Below are positions 53,552 through 64,000 of a stretch of 64,000 nucleotides of DNA, one piece after another. The notes under the pieces are model-generated. The model ran no database searches and was not told the DNA's origin. It was given only the letters and a program-made list of their open reading frames with translations. A program made the translations under genes and the position numbers. Source of the stretch: Sporothrix humicola (taxonomy: Eukaryota; Ascomycota; Sordariomycetes; Ophiostomatales; Ophiostomataceae); contig WNYE01000125.1 in the NCBI GenBank assembly GCA_021396245.1, forward strand, positions 1-64,000. Direction: 5' to 3'. Within the stretch, counting starts at the first letter, position 1, and every line of letters begins with the position of its first letter.

Positions 53552-55317
53552 ATGGCCCTTTCTTCATTCCGGTCGGCGTGGTCGAAGACGACCCCATTGC
53601 TTCTCTTCTCCTGTTTCTGTCTGCTGATCGGAGACGTTCTGTTTGGCTACGACACAAACAGTTACGGCGGCATCCTCGCCAACCCAGTAGGTTTCTCGGA
53701 CATCCCAGTTGTTGTGTTTTGTGGAATAATCACTAACATCTCTGCTCCCCTATCCAGGGCTTTCTCGCACGCTTTGCGCCTTATCATGCCGCCACAAAAA
53801 CCCATGCCTTCGACTCTCTGCACACATCACTCTTGTCCTCACTACCTTTCTTTGGCAAGTTCATTGGATGCTTTGCTGCGGGCCCCCTTATCGAGCGTGT
53901 CGGCCACCGCATGGTGTTCCACATCTTGAGCTTTATATCGGTCATTGGCATCATCATCGAGATCACGGCAGCCACCGGCGACCGCGGACGATATGAGCAG
54001 TTCCTGGTTGGCCGTATCATTGTCAACATTTCGGTTGGTATGGTCGAAGTTGATGTTACGTATGTACACCCCGGCCACTATGTACGAAAGCTGCGTTCCA
54101 ATAGTCCAAGGAAATCCGATGCTGACATTATAATTACTTCAGAACTTACCAGGCAGAGATTGTTCCAGCTGCGTTCCGTGGCGTCGTTGTAGTCTCACTG
54201 CAGCTATTCCTGACAGCCGGGGCCATCATTGCCACGGGCATCAACAAGGCCTTCTCGAAGAGCAAGACAGACCCGGGATGGCAAACCGTCACTGGTATTC
54301 AGTTCCTCTTCCCTTTGCTCATCATTCTCTTCACTTTCTTCATCCCCCACTCGCCTCGCTGGCTGGTTTCAAAAGACCGGGACGATGAGGCGGCCGCAGC
54401 TTTGCGTCGTCTCTGTCCCCAGTCCGATGTGGATGCTGGTCACTGCGAGACTGAAATTGCCGCCATTCGTGAGGCGCTCCAAAATCAGGTACACAAGGCG
54501 CCATGGCTCGACCTTGTGCGTGGGAACAACCTGCGCCGGACAACACTCGTCATGGTCTACTACTTTTTCCAGCAGACAACCGGCCAGGCATTTGTGTCAA
54601 CGTACCAGACGACATTCTATAAAACCAATGGATATGCCAACCAAGCGTTCACGTACCCTATCATAAACTCGTGCCTGGGCTTCGTGGCCGTGATCCCAGC
54701 CATGTATATCGTTGATGTCTTTGGTCGCCGCGTGACGCTTCTGCAAAGCTACTTTTTCCAGGCTCTCTGGATGTTTTTGCTGGCTGGCTTTGGATCCATG
54801 TCCAATCGATCCAAGTCTCAGGACAACATGGTTGTCGCATCATTCACACTGTATGTGTTCTTCTACAATGTAAGTCCATTCCCTCACTCGAGTTTATAAC
54901 ATTTGTGTTCAGGGTATTCACTAACCAATGCAGATGGGCAGCGCGTCGATCCCATATCTCCTCGGTGCCGAGATCCCCACTTCCGCTCTCCGCGAAAAGA
55001 CACAGTCACTGGGCGCGTCGTGGAACGTCGTGTGGGCATTTGTCACCAATTTTGTCCTCCCCTACATGATCGACAACATACACTTCAACAAGGTCGGCTG
55101 GGTGTTTGGTAGTATCTCTGGCCTGGCTTTGGTGTTTACCTACCTTTTCCTTCCGGAGACAAAGGGTCGTGCACTGGAGGAGATTGATGCGCTCTTTTCG
55201 GTCCCCTTTAATCCATTCCGCGAGACAGAGGTCCCTTTCACGGTAGACCAGCGCAGGGTTGGACATCTTGATGGTGGGGAGGAACAATCAGAGGCCAAGT
55301 TCATAGAAACGGCCTAA
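53552..55317 (+). CDS. MFS sugar-porter-family transporter
   Basis: Four exons (53552-53686, 53758-54059, 54143-54869, 54934-55317) join in frame to 515 residues. Landmarks are F-G-Y-D-T-N-S-Y-G-G in helix 1, E-R-V-G-H-R, PHSPRWL, Q-Q-T-T-G-Q-A-F, D-V-F-G-R-R and P-E-T-K-G-R-A-L-E-E-I-D. Twelve helices are expected in the plasma membrane. It diverges from the sulfatase gene, so the two may serve uptake after cleavage of a sulfated substrate, which is inference. A diverged partial copy of its 3' end and flank lies at 48381-48860 in inverted orientation. Confidence 0.93.
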
Positions 55318-55848
55318 GCCTCGTCTGCGTTATGTAGGTCTTTAGTTGGCGGATAGTATGCGTTTCTCTTTTTATTTCCTCGATAGGAGAATTTTGCATG
55401 ACGTTGCAGATTCCCTGTTAGTTTAGCAAATGTCAAGCCGGCGACAACGATTCCAATATCTCGAGGGCCAGAGCCTACACGTTGATGGATTTGAATGCGA
55501 GTGGGGAAATATTCAGCTGTGCATAATTTTTGTCGTGCACTTGGGTGCTCCTTCCTCTTTAATTTTGTGACTCGCGCCTTCCCTTGTAAAGACAGCTCTT
55601 TCCTCCTTGATTCAAAAATGTGCAGACTCATTGAAAAGGAAAAAGCGACTGCTACTGTTTGCCCGATGTTGAACTCCGCTCTAGAAAGAACTGGACGGGC
55701 CTTAACCGCTTTCGGATAGCGCCGTCCCGCCCATCACCTTGCCACACCTCAAATACCCGAACGTCACCCCAACTCTCCACAACCATCACCCACCCACACT
55801 TTAATGTGTAAAAATAAATCATTCTCGATATGCAACCGATTGACAAAA
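55318..55848. other. MFS 3' flank shared with a relic, then regulator promoter
   Basis: The first 335 nt are homologous to the relic at 48381-48700 on the other strand. The rest is the upstream region of the double Zn2Cys6 gene. No gene lies in it. Confidence 0.6.
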
Positions 55849-58518
55849 ATGAGGCCAGACACCCACAGATCACGCACCGGATGCCTTACATGCCGAAACA
55901 GGAAGGTACGTCTTCTTTGATACCGCCGCCAGATGGATGGTCATTGCCTACAAAATTATGTGCCTTACTAACGTACGTCGTCCCTTAGGTACAATGTGAC
56001 GAAACGAAACCTACTTGTCGCCAGTGCCAAAGGGGGGAACGCCATTGCGTTTGGGCGCTGGTAGACGAACAAATCACGGCAAAACCGCGGCCTCGACGAG
56101 CCAATGCCACAGCTTGCATACTTTGCCGGGAGAAAAAAGTGAGTGTAAGGCACAGAGGGTTGGTTGGACTCGGTGGCAACTAACATTTTCCGCAGCTCAA
56201 ATGTGTTGGTGGTCTGCATAATACCTGTACTCGTTGTCAACAGTTGGGCCTCGATTGCCGGCGGCCTATAGAACAAACAGGCCATAGCCCGGGACAATCG
56301 TCTACGGCATTTGAATCTTCGATATCCCAAGTTGCTTCAATGCAGGGCATTCTTGCCGCACCACCTCCTGCGGTTGTGCCCTTTCAGGAAAGCTTGGAGA
56401 TTACACTTGGGCAAGCTGCTTTTGACATTCCCAGTCCCATTGTTGTTTCTCCTCCTCATCAACTGTTACAATCCACGATCCCATTTGGTGGCTCCCGGTC
56501 GGTCGGGACGGAGCCAGGCGAGATGCCGTCCGGAAAAGACCTACACGATCTCATTCAGCTATACTTTACCTCTGTGCACAGTACGTGGGCCCTAATGATG
56601 CATTCTTTGTAGACGATGGTAAACTGATAAGTTCTTTTCAGACTTTGGCTTTTATGCATTTATTCACAAACCCAGCTTCAACTCCCTTCTTGCAAAAGGA
56701 GAAGCGCCAGCCAATCTCATACTAATTATGATTGCCAGTGCAATGCGGTAAGTCCACCATTTTTCAGATTCACTTCTGTCGTTCTCGGTAACCGATGAAG
56801 GCGTACAAGAAGCGCAGAATTACTGACACTGTATTCTTTACCAGATTTGATGCGCCAGCCACGCCAGAGAATCTGGCACGGGCAGACGCCTGGGCAGACG
56901 CAGCGATTCAAGCAACTCTGCCACATATCTACGAAGGATTCGGCGCTGTACAGCTTATGATACTGCTGTTGGCCCAGCACTACGATCTCAACCGCGGACG
57001 ATTCACATCCGCCTGGATGCTCATGGCAAATTGTACGCGTATGATGCAACTGATGTCTTTGCACACATTTGATCGCACATACAAGCACATGATTGGAGGT
57101 GACGGCACACGGAATGGTGGCAATAGTTCCCAGCTGCCTTTGTCTCCACTGCTCACAAACGAGGCTTTGCGACGTGCTGCCTGGTCGACATTCTACGCCG
57201 ACTCTGTTACAGACGCCGGTCGCTATGGATTCCATACCGTCGACAGCCTGTTCTACAGGATACAGCTACCTTGTCATCCGCGGGATTTTGAAGACGATAT
57301 TCCCGCCGTCACACAATCGCTATTCCCAGAGCATGAAAATAGTTCATCGAACACAAGTGAGAGCAATACCGATATGGACATGGCAGGATACCTCATCCGT
57401 ATTGCGGCGGTGAGACGGCGTGCCTTACACTTTGCCTTCCGAGCATCTCACGCCGATGCGCCATTTCACCAACTTGCTGAGGAACTCACCGACATCGAAA
57501 CACAGATCGATAACACTGTCCGGTCCTTGCCAGTACATCTCGCTTGCAACTACGAAAACAGGCAGAAGTACCGCAGAGAGAACCGGCTGATGACATTTTT
57601 GATGATGCACATTTCGCGGCACAATCTATATATCGTGGCTGGCCGCGCTACCCTGCTGGTCTATCGACTCCCATCAACAGAGACAGGCACCGTTGCTGGT
57701 GATAGGAAACATGCAGCAGATATCCAGGATCGTATCACAGCGGTACGGCGAAGCCGCGTTGCCCATGCTTTACCCGTTGCTGGGCTTGTGGCCAACGGCA
57801 TTGAAGCAGGCCTTCACTTTGATCCCCACGTTGGTGTACAAGCTTACGTGGCCTTGGAAAGTATGTCATTTCTTCGCGCAAAAACATACATTGACAACAG
57901 GTGGACAGAAAGCGTGGCAAATAACTAACTCTTTTTCCAAGTACTCCTCTTTGAACCTCGGCGCTTGGCTGCTGTCGACTCGCTGGTTGACTTGGAAATG
58001 CCGTCACTAGCAGACGTAATTCCAGACTTGCTGGCTGTTACACGGGAGCTTGCCAACCGGTCCGATTTTGTTAAACAGCTCGTAAGTAGTGCTTGTCGTT
58101 CTCTTTCTTCGCCTTTATTTCTCGGCATTATACTGATCAACCACTGTTGTGACAGCATATTGAGGCCATCCACCGATTGTTACGCTGCGATTGTTTGAGC
58201 TTTCTTACCAAAGTTGACTTTGACGCCTTCTCCAGTGAATATCGACTGGCAGGTCAGGATACAACAGAGTACGATTTCCGTGATTTCCATCGAGCAAGAT
58301 TGGAGAGAGTGAAGCGGGGCGGCGACGAGCGGGCCGTAGGAGATAATGAGGTGTTGTTAGAATACAACGTCGAAAAGAAGAACGACGAGCGCGTACATAA
58401 TATTCCAAGCGGCAATCAAGCGGGGATCGAAACGGTGAGCCAAGGTCAATTATTCAATGACCAGTATATGTCGGACTTTTTATGGTTACTTGACGAACCT
58501 TTGCGTATTAATATTTAA
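55849..58518 (+). CDS. Transcription factor with two tandem Zn2Cys6 clusters
   Basis: Seven exons (55849-55905, 55989-56138, 56196-56580, 56642-56747, 56845-57860, 57942-58081, 58156-58518) keep frame to 738 residues. Cluster 1 uses Cys 12, 15, 22, 29, 32 and 39; cluster 2 uses Cys 62, 65, 72, 80, 83 and 90. Each is split by an intron at the same point, right after a basic residue run. A fungal transcription-factor domain follows (F-Y-A-F-I-H-K-P-S-F about 215, G-R-F-T-S-A-W-M about 310). Most fungal regulators carry one such cluster, so two intact copies in one protein are unusual. It lies between the MFS porter and the quinate genes; its targets are unknown. Confidence 0.88.
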
Positions 58519-58735
58519 TATTTATGAAGGTACTTAGAACATAATAAATATAAAAGGATTAAACCCAAAAAAAATGGTAATACTTTTTAAAAAATTGTTA
58601 TTATATAATAAAATATATATGAAATATTAAATATATCTTATTCTATTACCACAAACTAGCAAAAAATACGCAATTTGGTTTCATTATGTTGGCAGCATCT
58701 TGCCTACGTCTAGTGGTTTATTCTATAGCTAATCA

Positions 58736-59647
58736 TTATGCTTTCTTGCGCTTCTCCATCTCTTCAAGCATGGCTGCCGACATGACCTTTTTGGGCGCGT
58801 CTTGCCCGGTCCAAAGCTCAAACTGCGTATAAGCCTGCTCTCTTAGCACGTCCGGTCCGTTGAATACAGCCCAGCCTGAGTTCCTTCCAGCGGCCTTCAT
58901 GAGGCCCGTGACCTGCGGCCGGTATGCCATCTCCACAAGGACACCTGATGGTGCACCCTCGGCAAAAAGGCCCTTGGGGATCTGGTCCTCGTCAATGCCG
59001 TCGGCCGGGATACAGCCCACAACGACCCGGAAGGGCGAGCCCGCTGCGGCGGCTGCATCCACAGCCTCGTCCAGCGTCGCGCATATATGTATCTTGACCA
59101 TGGGAAAGTGCTTTACGACCTCTTCCGCCGTGGACCGCGTTCTATTGACAATGTAGATCTCGGAAAGTTTCAGAATCACCATGGCATGACAGGCTGCTCT
59201 CGCGGCGCCGCCTGCTCCCCAGACCAGGCCAGGCGCTTCGGCAAGCCCAGGCTCCCACACGTTCTCTATGCACTTGCGGATGCCTGACCAGTCCGTGTTG
59301 TCGCCTGTGAGACGCCTTTGGCCGGTGCCGGGTTCGTGGCTGATCAACACGGTGTTCACAGCGCCCACCGTCTTGGCGTTGTCGGTAATGCCATCGAGCA
59401 GTTTGCCAATCTGCAGCTTGTGCGGAAACGTGACCGAAGCGCCGCCGAAATCAGGCTGCGAGATGATGGCTTGGACTGTGTCGTCTACCTGGGTGGTCTC
59501 GTGCAATGTGTAGTGGCCCAGAAAGCCAATGTGCTTGAACCCTGCGTTGTGCAGCGCCGGTGAAAGCGAGTGCGATATCTGGTCGCCGAAGATGTAGAAT
59601 TGTCGGACATTTGTGGCTGGAGCCTCGCTGTCTATTTGGGAACCCAT
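58736..59647 (-). CDS. qutB: Quinate/shikimate dehydrogenase (QutB/Qa-3-like)
   Basis: Single exon, 303 residues. It belongs to the AroE superfamily: substrate-binding S-H-S-L-S-P-A-L-H-N (about 26-35), S-V-T-F-P-H-K with the catalytic Lys, G-D-N-T-D-W with the catalytic Asp, the cofactor loop G-A-G-G-A-A-R-A, and V-N-R-T-R. It should oxidise quinate or shikimate to the 3-dehydro acid with NAD, the first step of catabolism toward protocatechuate. A biosynthetic dehydrogenase would normally be part of the pentafunctional AROM protein in fungi, so a separate gene beside a QutR-type repressor favours the catabolic role. The symbol is given by similarity and context. Confidence 0.85.
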   Translation of the reverse strand: MGSQIDSEAPATNVRQFYIFGDQISHSLSPALHNAGFKHIGFLGHYTLHETTQVDDTVQAIISQPDFGGASVTFPHKLQIGKLLDGITDNAKTVGAVNTVLISHEPGTGQRRLTGDNTDWSGIRKCIENVWEPGLAEAPGLVWGAGGAARAACHAMVILKLSEIYIVNRTRSTAEEVVKHFPMVKIHICATLDEAVDAAAAAGSPFRVVVGCIPADGIDEDQIPKGLFAEGAPSGVLVEMAYRPQVTGLMKAAGRNSGWAVFNGPDVLREQAYTQFELWTGQDAPKKVMSAAMLEEMEKRKKA

Positions 59648-60199
59648 TGTTGGTGAATTGTGCAGGCCGTGTGTGATGTTGACTTACTTTCACTGCCACT
59701 GATAGTTCATCGGCACTTTGCTTTGGGGTTTATTCTGTTATATGTTTGGGTACTGCCAGCAGTGGTGGTGGATGGCCTGGGGGTGGGGCGATACGCCTAG
59801 CGCTACTTTGGTAGGGCAAAGAAATATACAGCCGTCACTTATCCCAACGGCTAAAGCATTTGCCGTACGGAGTACCTATTGTAGGGTAGGCCGCACCAAC
59901 ACAAAATGATTGGCAAAACGGGTGAATTGCAGAAAAGATGCCTGCGGACAGTATGCACACGCGGCGCACGGCTAGGGGCATCTTTGGCTCATCTGCGATT
60001 ATTTGGTCGCCTTCTTTTCATGCAGCGGATGTGGAGTCGATGATGCCCGCCTGGGGTACAAAAAGTGAGTAACAGGCGTTCTCGGCCATATTTTCATACA
60101 CATATATTCTGTGACGATGGCGCAATGGACAATGCACATTCAAACGCAGATGCATTTCGTGTCTATGAATCGCTAAAGATAAAAACATAACTCATGTTG
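59648..60199. other. Intergenic region between quinate genes
   Basis: A 552-nt spacer upstream of the dehydrogenase and downstream of the repressor gene. No clear copy of the 16-nt QA/QUT activator site was recognised. Confidence 0.45.
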
Positions 60200-62631
60200 T
60201 CAATACGTGACCAAATTTCTCCTTCCCATTTCTGATCGCATAAAATTGGCCGGCGCTTTCCTGCCTGTAAACAATTCAAACTGCGCGACTGCTTGTTCCT
60301 GCAGCGCATAAAGTCCGTCGACGGCAATCCAGCCACGGCCGGCAGCAAGGCCACGAACCTGGGCCAGCAGAGGAGTTTCGAGGGGAACGTAAGCGAGCTA
60401 GGCAGAATTAGTACGGATTCGAAGCATAAAAGATGTGTCCCCCCAAGAAGCGGGTGAAAATAACATACCTCTACGAGAACGCCACCCGTCTTGCTGGATA
60501 ACCACGCGTCAGGAAGGGTCAAGCTTGGATTGGGTATACATGATACAATGACGTTGGGCGGTTCCGGCCATCCACACGGCCCTGCTTCGAGAGACGAGAC
60601 TGTGGAGATAATGGAGGGTCCAAAGCATGGCGAGTCACCGGTGTTGGCGGTTTTGGACATGTCTAGGCCCGTGTGTTGCGCGGGATACAGCCGTTCACTG
60701 AACCTCTGCGCCAACTTGTCTGCTTTGTCTTTGTTGCGGTTCCACACGTAGATATTCCTGACGCCAAGACAGATCATGCTGTAGATAGCAGCATGGGCCA
60801 TGCCACCCGCGCCGAGGACAAGCCCAGTGGTGCGGTTTGTCACAGCGTTGATGGGTGACAGATGGCGTCGTATGCTAGTATGAATGCCGATCCAATCTGT
60901 GTTTTCGCCATAGAGTGCGATGATGCGACCTCGTCGGCTTCTATCCAGTAGAGCGTTCGGACCGGTGGATCGCAACGGGAGAACTGTGTTGACGGCTCCT
61001 ATTGCTTGTGCAGCTGGGCTCAGATGATCCAGCAGCGGCAAGATGTCGGTCTTGAAGGGTGCTGTGATACTTGCCCCACCGAATCTGGAATCTTCGAGCA
61101 GCGACGAGAAACTATTCAGCGTCGACGACTGAAAGGTCTGATAGACGTGTGGCATACCGTAATGAGCAAAGGCTGCATTGTGCAAAAAGGGCGACAGGCT
61201 CGACTGCACATCCGAGCCGAAAATGCCAAACCTCATGTCATCAAGGGCGCCCGAGTCGTAAAGGGCTTTGATGGCCTCGGGGACGGTCAACATCCATTGT
61301 TCATTTTCGTCGTAGCCACGCTTCTGAGCTAGAGTGTGTGTCACCGGCGTCAGTATGCGATTACGGATGCAAGAAATGCGGCCGAGCGGACCCGTGTTGT
61401 ATGCGATGAGTGGAATGCTAAAAGAATCCGCTGTCTTTGCATAGTGTGCAAACTTCTGCACGAGGACATTGTCCGCGCTCGAGTTGGCTCGCTGGTATAT
61501 GCGCAACATGTCGCAGCCTAGCGCCTCGGCGCGTAGCGGCAGTTCCCTTCGCGCCACGGACTCCCAGGCGTTTGGAGTGGGCGCCGCATCAAAGAAGTCG
61601 CCAATGACGGTGGTGTGGCCTTTGCGACTGATGACGGCCGGTATCTTCTCATCAGGCAGATGCAGGTCCAGCGTCAGGAACTCGGGTCCGAGCCGCAGAC
61701 CATGCTCGATTGTCTGCACGTATTGATCCTGTAGAAAGGAGGCGTCATGGCTGGACTCTGCGGGCTGTGCAGGTCCCAAAGCTGCTTTGACGTGAAAGAT
61801 GACAGGAAGCCGAACGTCTCTTTTGAGGGCGTAGAATAGTTTGCTGATGTGTGTCGCAGTGGCGTGGCTAAAGCCGGCGGGTCCCAGCAGACTTTCCAGG
61901 TCAATCACAAGCTCGACGGCATCGCCCAGCAAGTCCACGCCACCGAGTTGACCTCTCAGCACGGGTATCAACGCGAGTGGCAGAGACAGGGCGTAAGTGA
62001 AGGCCCGCATCTCGAGCGGCAGTTGAGACAGCGAGGTTTGCGCATGGCCCATGCGGGTGGGCCGCCTGCCCCGAATGCGCAGCAGCAACTCCAGAAAATC
62101 ACGCTCAATGTTCTTGAGAACAAGCGACGGCGGGCGGCCAAGACCGGTGGTGGTGTCGGCGAGCGTCGTGTCGGTGAGGTTGTAGAATTCGTACTGGGAC
62201 AATGCCCTGAATGTAGAGTTGCCGAGATCTACCGCGTCGGTGATTGCCCGGACCGAGCATTGCAGGTGGGCCGCGACTTCGGCATCGTCCCTCACAACGT
62301 ATATGATGGGATGCGCTCGAGCAAAGTCACGGAGCAGCTGCTGTCCGGACTTGTGGACAGCAACGAGACCGCACACGATGACAGAATTCGTTGGGTTCTG
62401 GTCCAGTGCAGCGCGGACTGCCCGCAGCTCCTCACGCTGGCACGCCTCGTGTCCATGGGCCGTGGCATAGGCCCGCCTCGACAGTCCCGTCGTTTTTAGA
62501 AACACAGCATCCGTGTCGACGAGGCGAAATCCGAGAGAGCTGGCGGCAAAGATGGCCAGCGTTGATCGTCCAGTGCCGCGGATGCCAATCAGCACAATGG
62601 AAGTCTCCGACGCAAACGTGCGAGCTCCCAT
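60200..62631 (-). CDS. qutR: Quinate repressor protein, AROM-derived (QutR/Qa-1S-like)
   Basis: Two exons (60469-62631 and 60200-60397), joined at V-L-V-E by a 71-nt intron, give 786 residues. Three domains follow the order of the last three AROM domains: shikimate-kinase-like (about 10-180), type I 3-dehydroquinase-like (about 200-430) and shikimate-dehydrogenase-like (about 470-786). The enzyme sites are degenerate. Walker A reads G-I-R-G-T-G-R-S with Arg22 for Lys; the Schiff-base Lys position reads L-R-I-Y; and the S-x-H-D-F region reads G-D-F-F-D. The third domain keeps A-P-F-K-T and E-N-T-D-W. The known member represses the quinate activator by direct binding when inducer is absent. It diverges from the activator gene. 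Confidence 0.87.
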
Positions 62632-63226
62632 TGCGGAAATAGGACGCTCATGTCAAATTGCTTCAGAGGCTCACAAAAAGCTGGCGTGGCGTCTATAGAC
62701 TTGTCGTGATCCCGATGTGTGTGTGCGTGTGCGCAAGGGACGGGACTCCTTTGAAAGTGGGATAGTTCGGACTGTCCAGCGAACCCGTGAGTTGGCCGTA
62801 TTTTGCACGGTGATAACATAAACAGGGGGAAGGGGGAAGGAGCGCATAAGATCTTAGCCGGGTGGGTCCTTGCTAGTAATTATGCCGCAAGCCGTGCTTC
62901 CCCCTCCTTCCTCCCCCAGCTGATCCCCAGCGAGCACAACACGGGGATGGGGAAACCAAGGAAACGGCACATAATTGAGAATGTACACGTGACCCGTGTC
63001 GGGCTAGCCTCCTGTAGCCACTGAAATCGAGCGAGGCCTTCACATGAGGGTAGTGTCAAGAATGAGTAGCATAGGCATCAATTCCACCAGACAACTCAGT
63101 CTCCCCTCTGATTATTGTCACCACTCGACGATTGGACATCTTGTCTGTATGTGTCCTCCCCAGCATACAGGATAAGGCGACACGCCTGTATGACTACGCA
63201 CATTTGGCAGCCCTTACCTCTGGCTG
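62632..63226. promoter_or_regulatory. Divergent promoter, repressor / activator of quinate genes
   Basis: A 595-nt spacer. GGATAAGG at about 63171 resembles one half of the known GGRTAARYRYTTATCC activator site, but the second half is absent, so it is not called as a site. Confidence 0.4.
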
Positions 63227-64000
63227 ATGGAAACGCAATCCATTAACGCCGCCGACGGACAGAGGAGAATGGTCGGCGCAGGCGAGAAAAGGTCGGCATC
63301 CCATGATATGGTGGACACCAAGCGCAGCCGTGTGTCGTTGGCTTGCGTGGGATGTCGAAGGAAGAAAGAGCGCTGCGATGGCTTGCAACCTGTCTGCGGT
63401 GCATGTAGCAGCCAGAATCGACCGTGCTGCTATGCGCCGCGTCCCAAAAAGCGAGGCTTGCCGGCCGGCTACGTGCGCGCCCTGGAGATCCTTCTGGGCA
63501 TGATGTTCCACAACGACAAGGGCAGCCAGCACTCGGCGCTGGGCATACTCCGGGGCACATTGAAGGTGCCCAGGATCGACGGCGACAAGTCCACCTCCGT
63601 CATCACCTACTTTGCCGACACATGGCGGAAGAGTTCGGTGGCGAGAGAACTCGAGGGCCTGCTGACGTCGATGGATATGGAAGACGATGATGCGATCTCA
63701 GCCAGGGACCTCCACGACAAGCTTGAGCACGTCATGACAAACACTCTGGCGTTCCGCTCCAGTCCCGATTGCGAGGCAGCCGGCGCCTTACCCACAACTC
63801 CGTCAAGCATAGCCGCCTCGAACTTTCCAACAGCACCCGATCCGCCTGCTGCGGCATTGCCCGTGCTCGCAACCCCTTGCCCGTTGCCAGTGCCAACCGG
63901 ACCGACAGAGCCCCTCTCGCCCCCTGCGACGACTCCCGCGACAACCCCGGCGACGACCCCGGCTGACTGGCGTCGGCTTGTGGATGCGTACTACACGAGT
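63227..64000 (+). CDS. qutA: Quinate pathway activator, Zn2Cys6 (QutA/Qa-1F-like), partial
   Basis: The first 258 residues are in the window; the gene continues beyond 64000. The zinc cluster uses Cys 40, 43, 50, 57, 60 and 67, followed at once by P-K-K-R-G-L-P-A-G-Y-V-R-A-L-E, the linker typical of quinate-type activators, and F-A-D-T-W-R-K-S. A Pro/Thr/Ala-rich stretch (T-T-P-A repeats) begins near residue 190. It should activate the dehydrogenase and other quinate genes and be inhibited by the divergent repressor. The remaining quinate enzymes were not found in this window and may lie to the right. Confidence 0.85.
   Translation, partial: METQSINAADGQRRMVGAGEKRSASHDMVDTKRSRVSLACVGCRRKKERCDGLQPVCGACSSQNRPCCYAPRPKKRGLPAGYVRALEILLGMMFHNDKGSQHSALGILRGTLKVPRIDGDKSTSVITYFADTWRKSSVARELEGLLTSMDMEDDDAISARDLHDKLEHVMTNTLAFRSSPDCEAAGALPTTPSSIAASNFPTAPDPPAAALPVLATPCPLPVPTGPTEPLSPPATTPATTPATTPADWRRLVDAYYTS

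Noticed and set aside
63165..63185. QA-1F/QUTA binding site in the repressor-activator promoter
   Set aside because: Only one half of the 16-nt palindrome (GGATAAGG) is present.

Overview
The window is nuclear DNA of a filamentous ascomycete (Pezizomycotina). The evidence is fungus-specific Zn2Cys6 regulators, short spliceosomal introns of roughly 50-110 nt with GT(A/G)AGT-like donors and pyrimidine-AG acceptors, GC-rich coding regions set in AT-rich spacers, and a quinate (qut/qa) gene set. A Sordariomycete is likely, but the genus cannot be fixed from the sequence alone. About 26 protein genes can be supported, almost all for nutrient uptake and catabolism, plus several gene relics. All exon joins given here were worked out by hand from splice signals and frame continuity.

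Region 1 (0.2-10.0 kb) looks like an intracellular mannoside-utilisation locus: an MFS sugar transporter, a GH130 enzyme, a Zn2Cys6 regulator and a cytosolic GH2 beta-mannosidase. Two hypothetical proteins follow (10.1-13.2 kb). Region 2 (14.5-23.6 kb) is a compact catabolic cluster: an anion:cation-symporter-type MFS permease, an HpcH/HpaI aldolase, a RidA protein, a 2-oxoglutarate/Fe(II)-type dioxygenase and a two-finger C2H2 regulator. A GGGAGGAG motif recurs in its two divergent promoters and fits the regulator's predicted DNA readout.

Region 3 (25-35 kb) is mixed: mitochondrial-type methylisocitrate lyase, a secreted beta-lactamase-like protein that has lost its catalytic motif, a Zn2Cys6 regulator, an HNH-type fragment, and a secreted-protein gene broken by a one-base frameshift. 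Region 4 (35.6-46.2 kb) carries an MFS sugar porter, two short-chain dehydrogenases (one lacking the catalytic Tyr), an UNC93-like transporter and two FAD monooxygenases.

Region 5 (46.2-50.4 kb) is degenerate. It holds direct repeats, a secreted cysteine-rich protein gene, and three relics: the 3' end of the sugar-porter gene found at 53.5 kb, a second MFS gene with two stops, and the 3' end of the FAD monooxygenase found at 44.8 kb. Region 6 (50.5-58.5 kb) has a sulfatase and an MFS porter transcribed divergently, then a regulator with two tandem Zn2Cys6 clusters. Region 7 (58.7-64.0 kb) is a quinate locus: quinate/shikimate dehydrogenase, a QutR-type repressor built from degenerate AROM-like domains, and the start of a QutA-type activator that runs off the window.

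No rRNA, tRNA, CRISPR array or intact transposase was seen.
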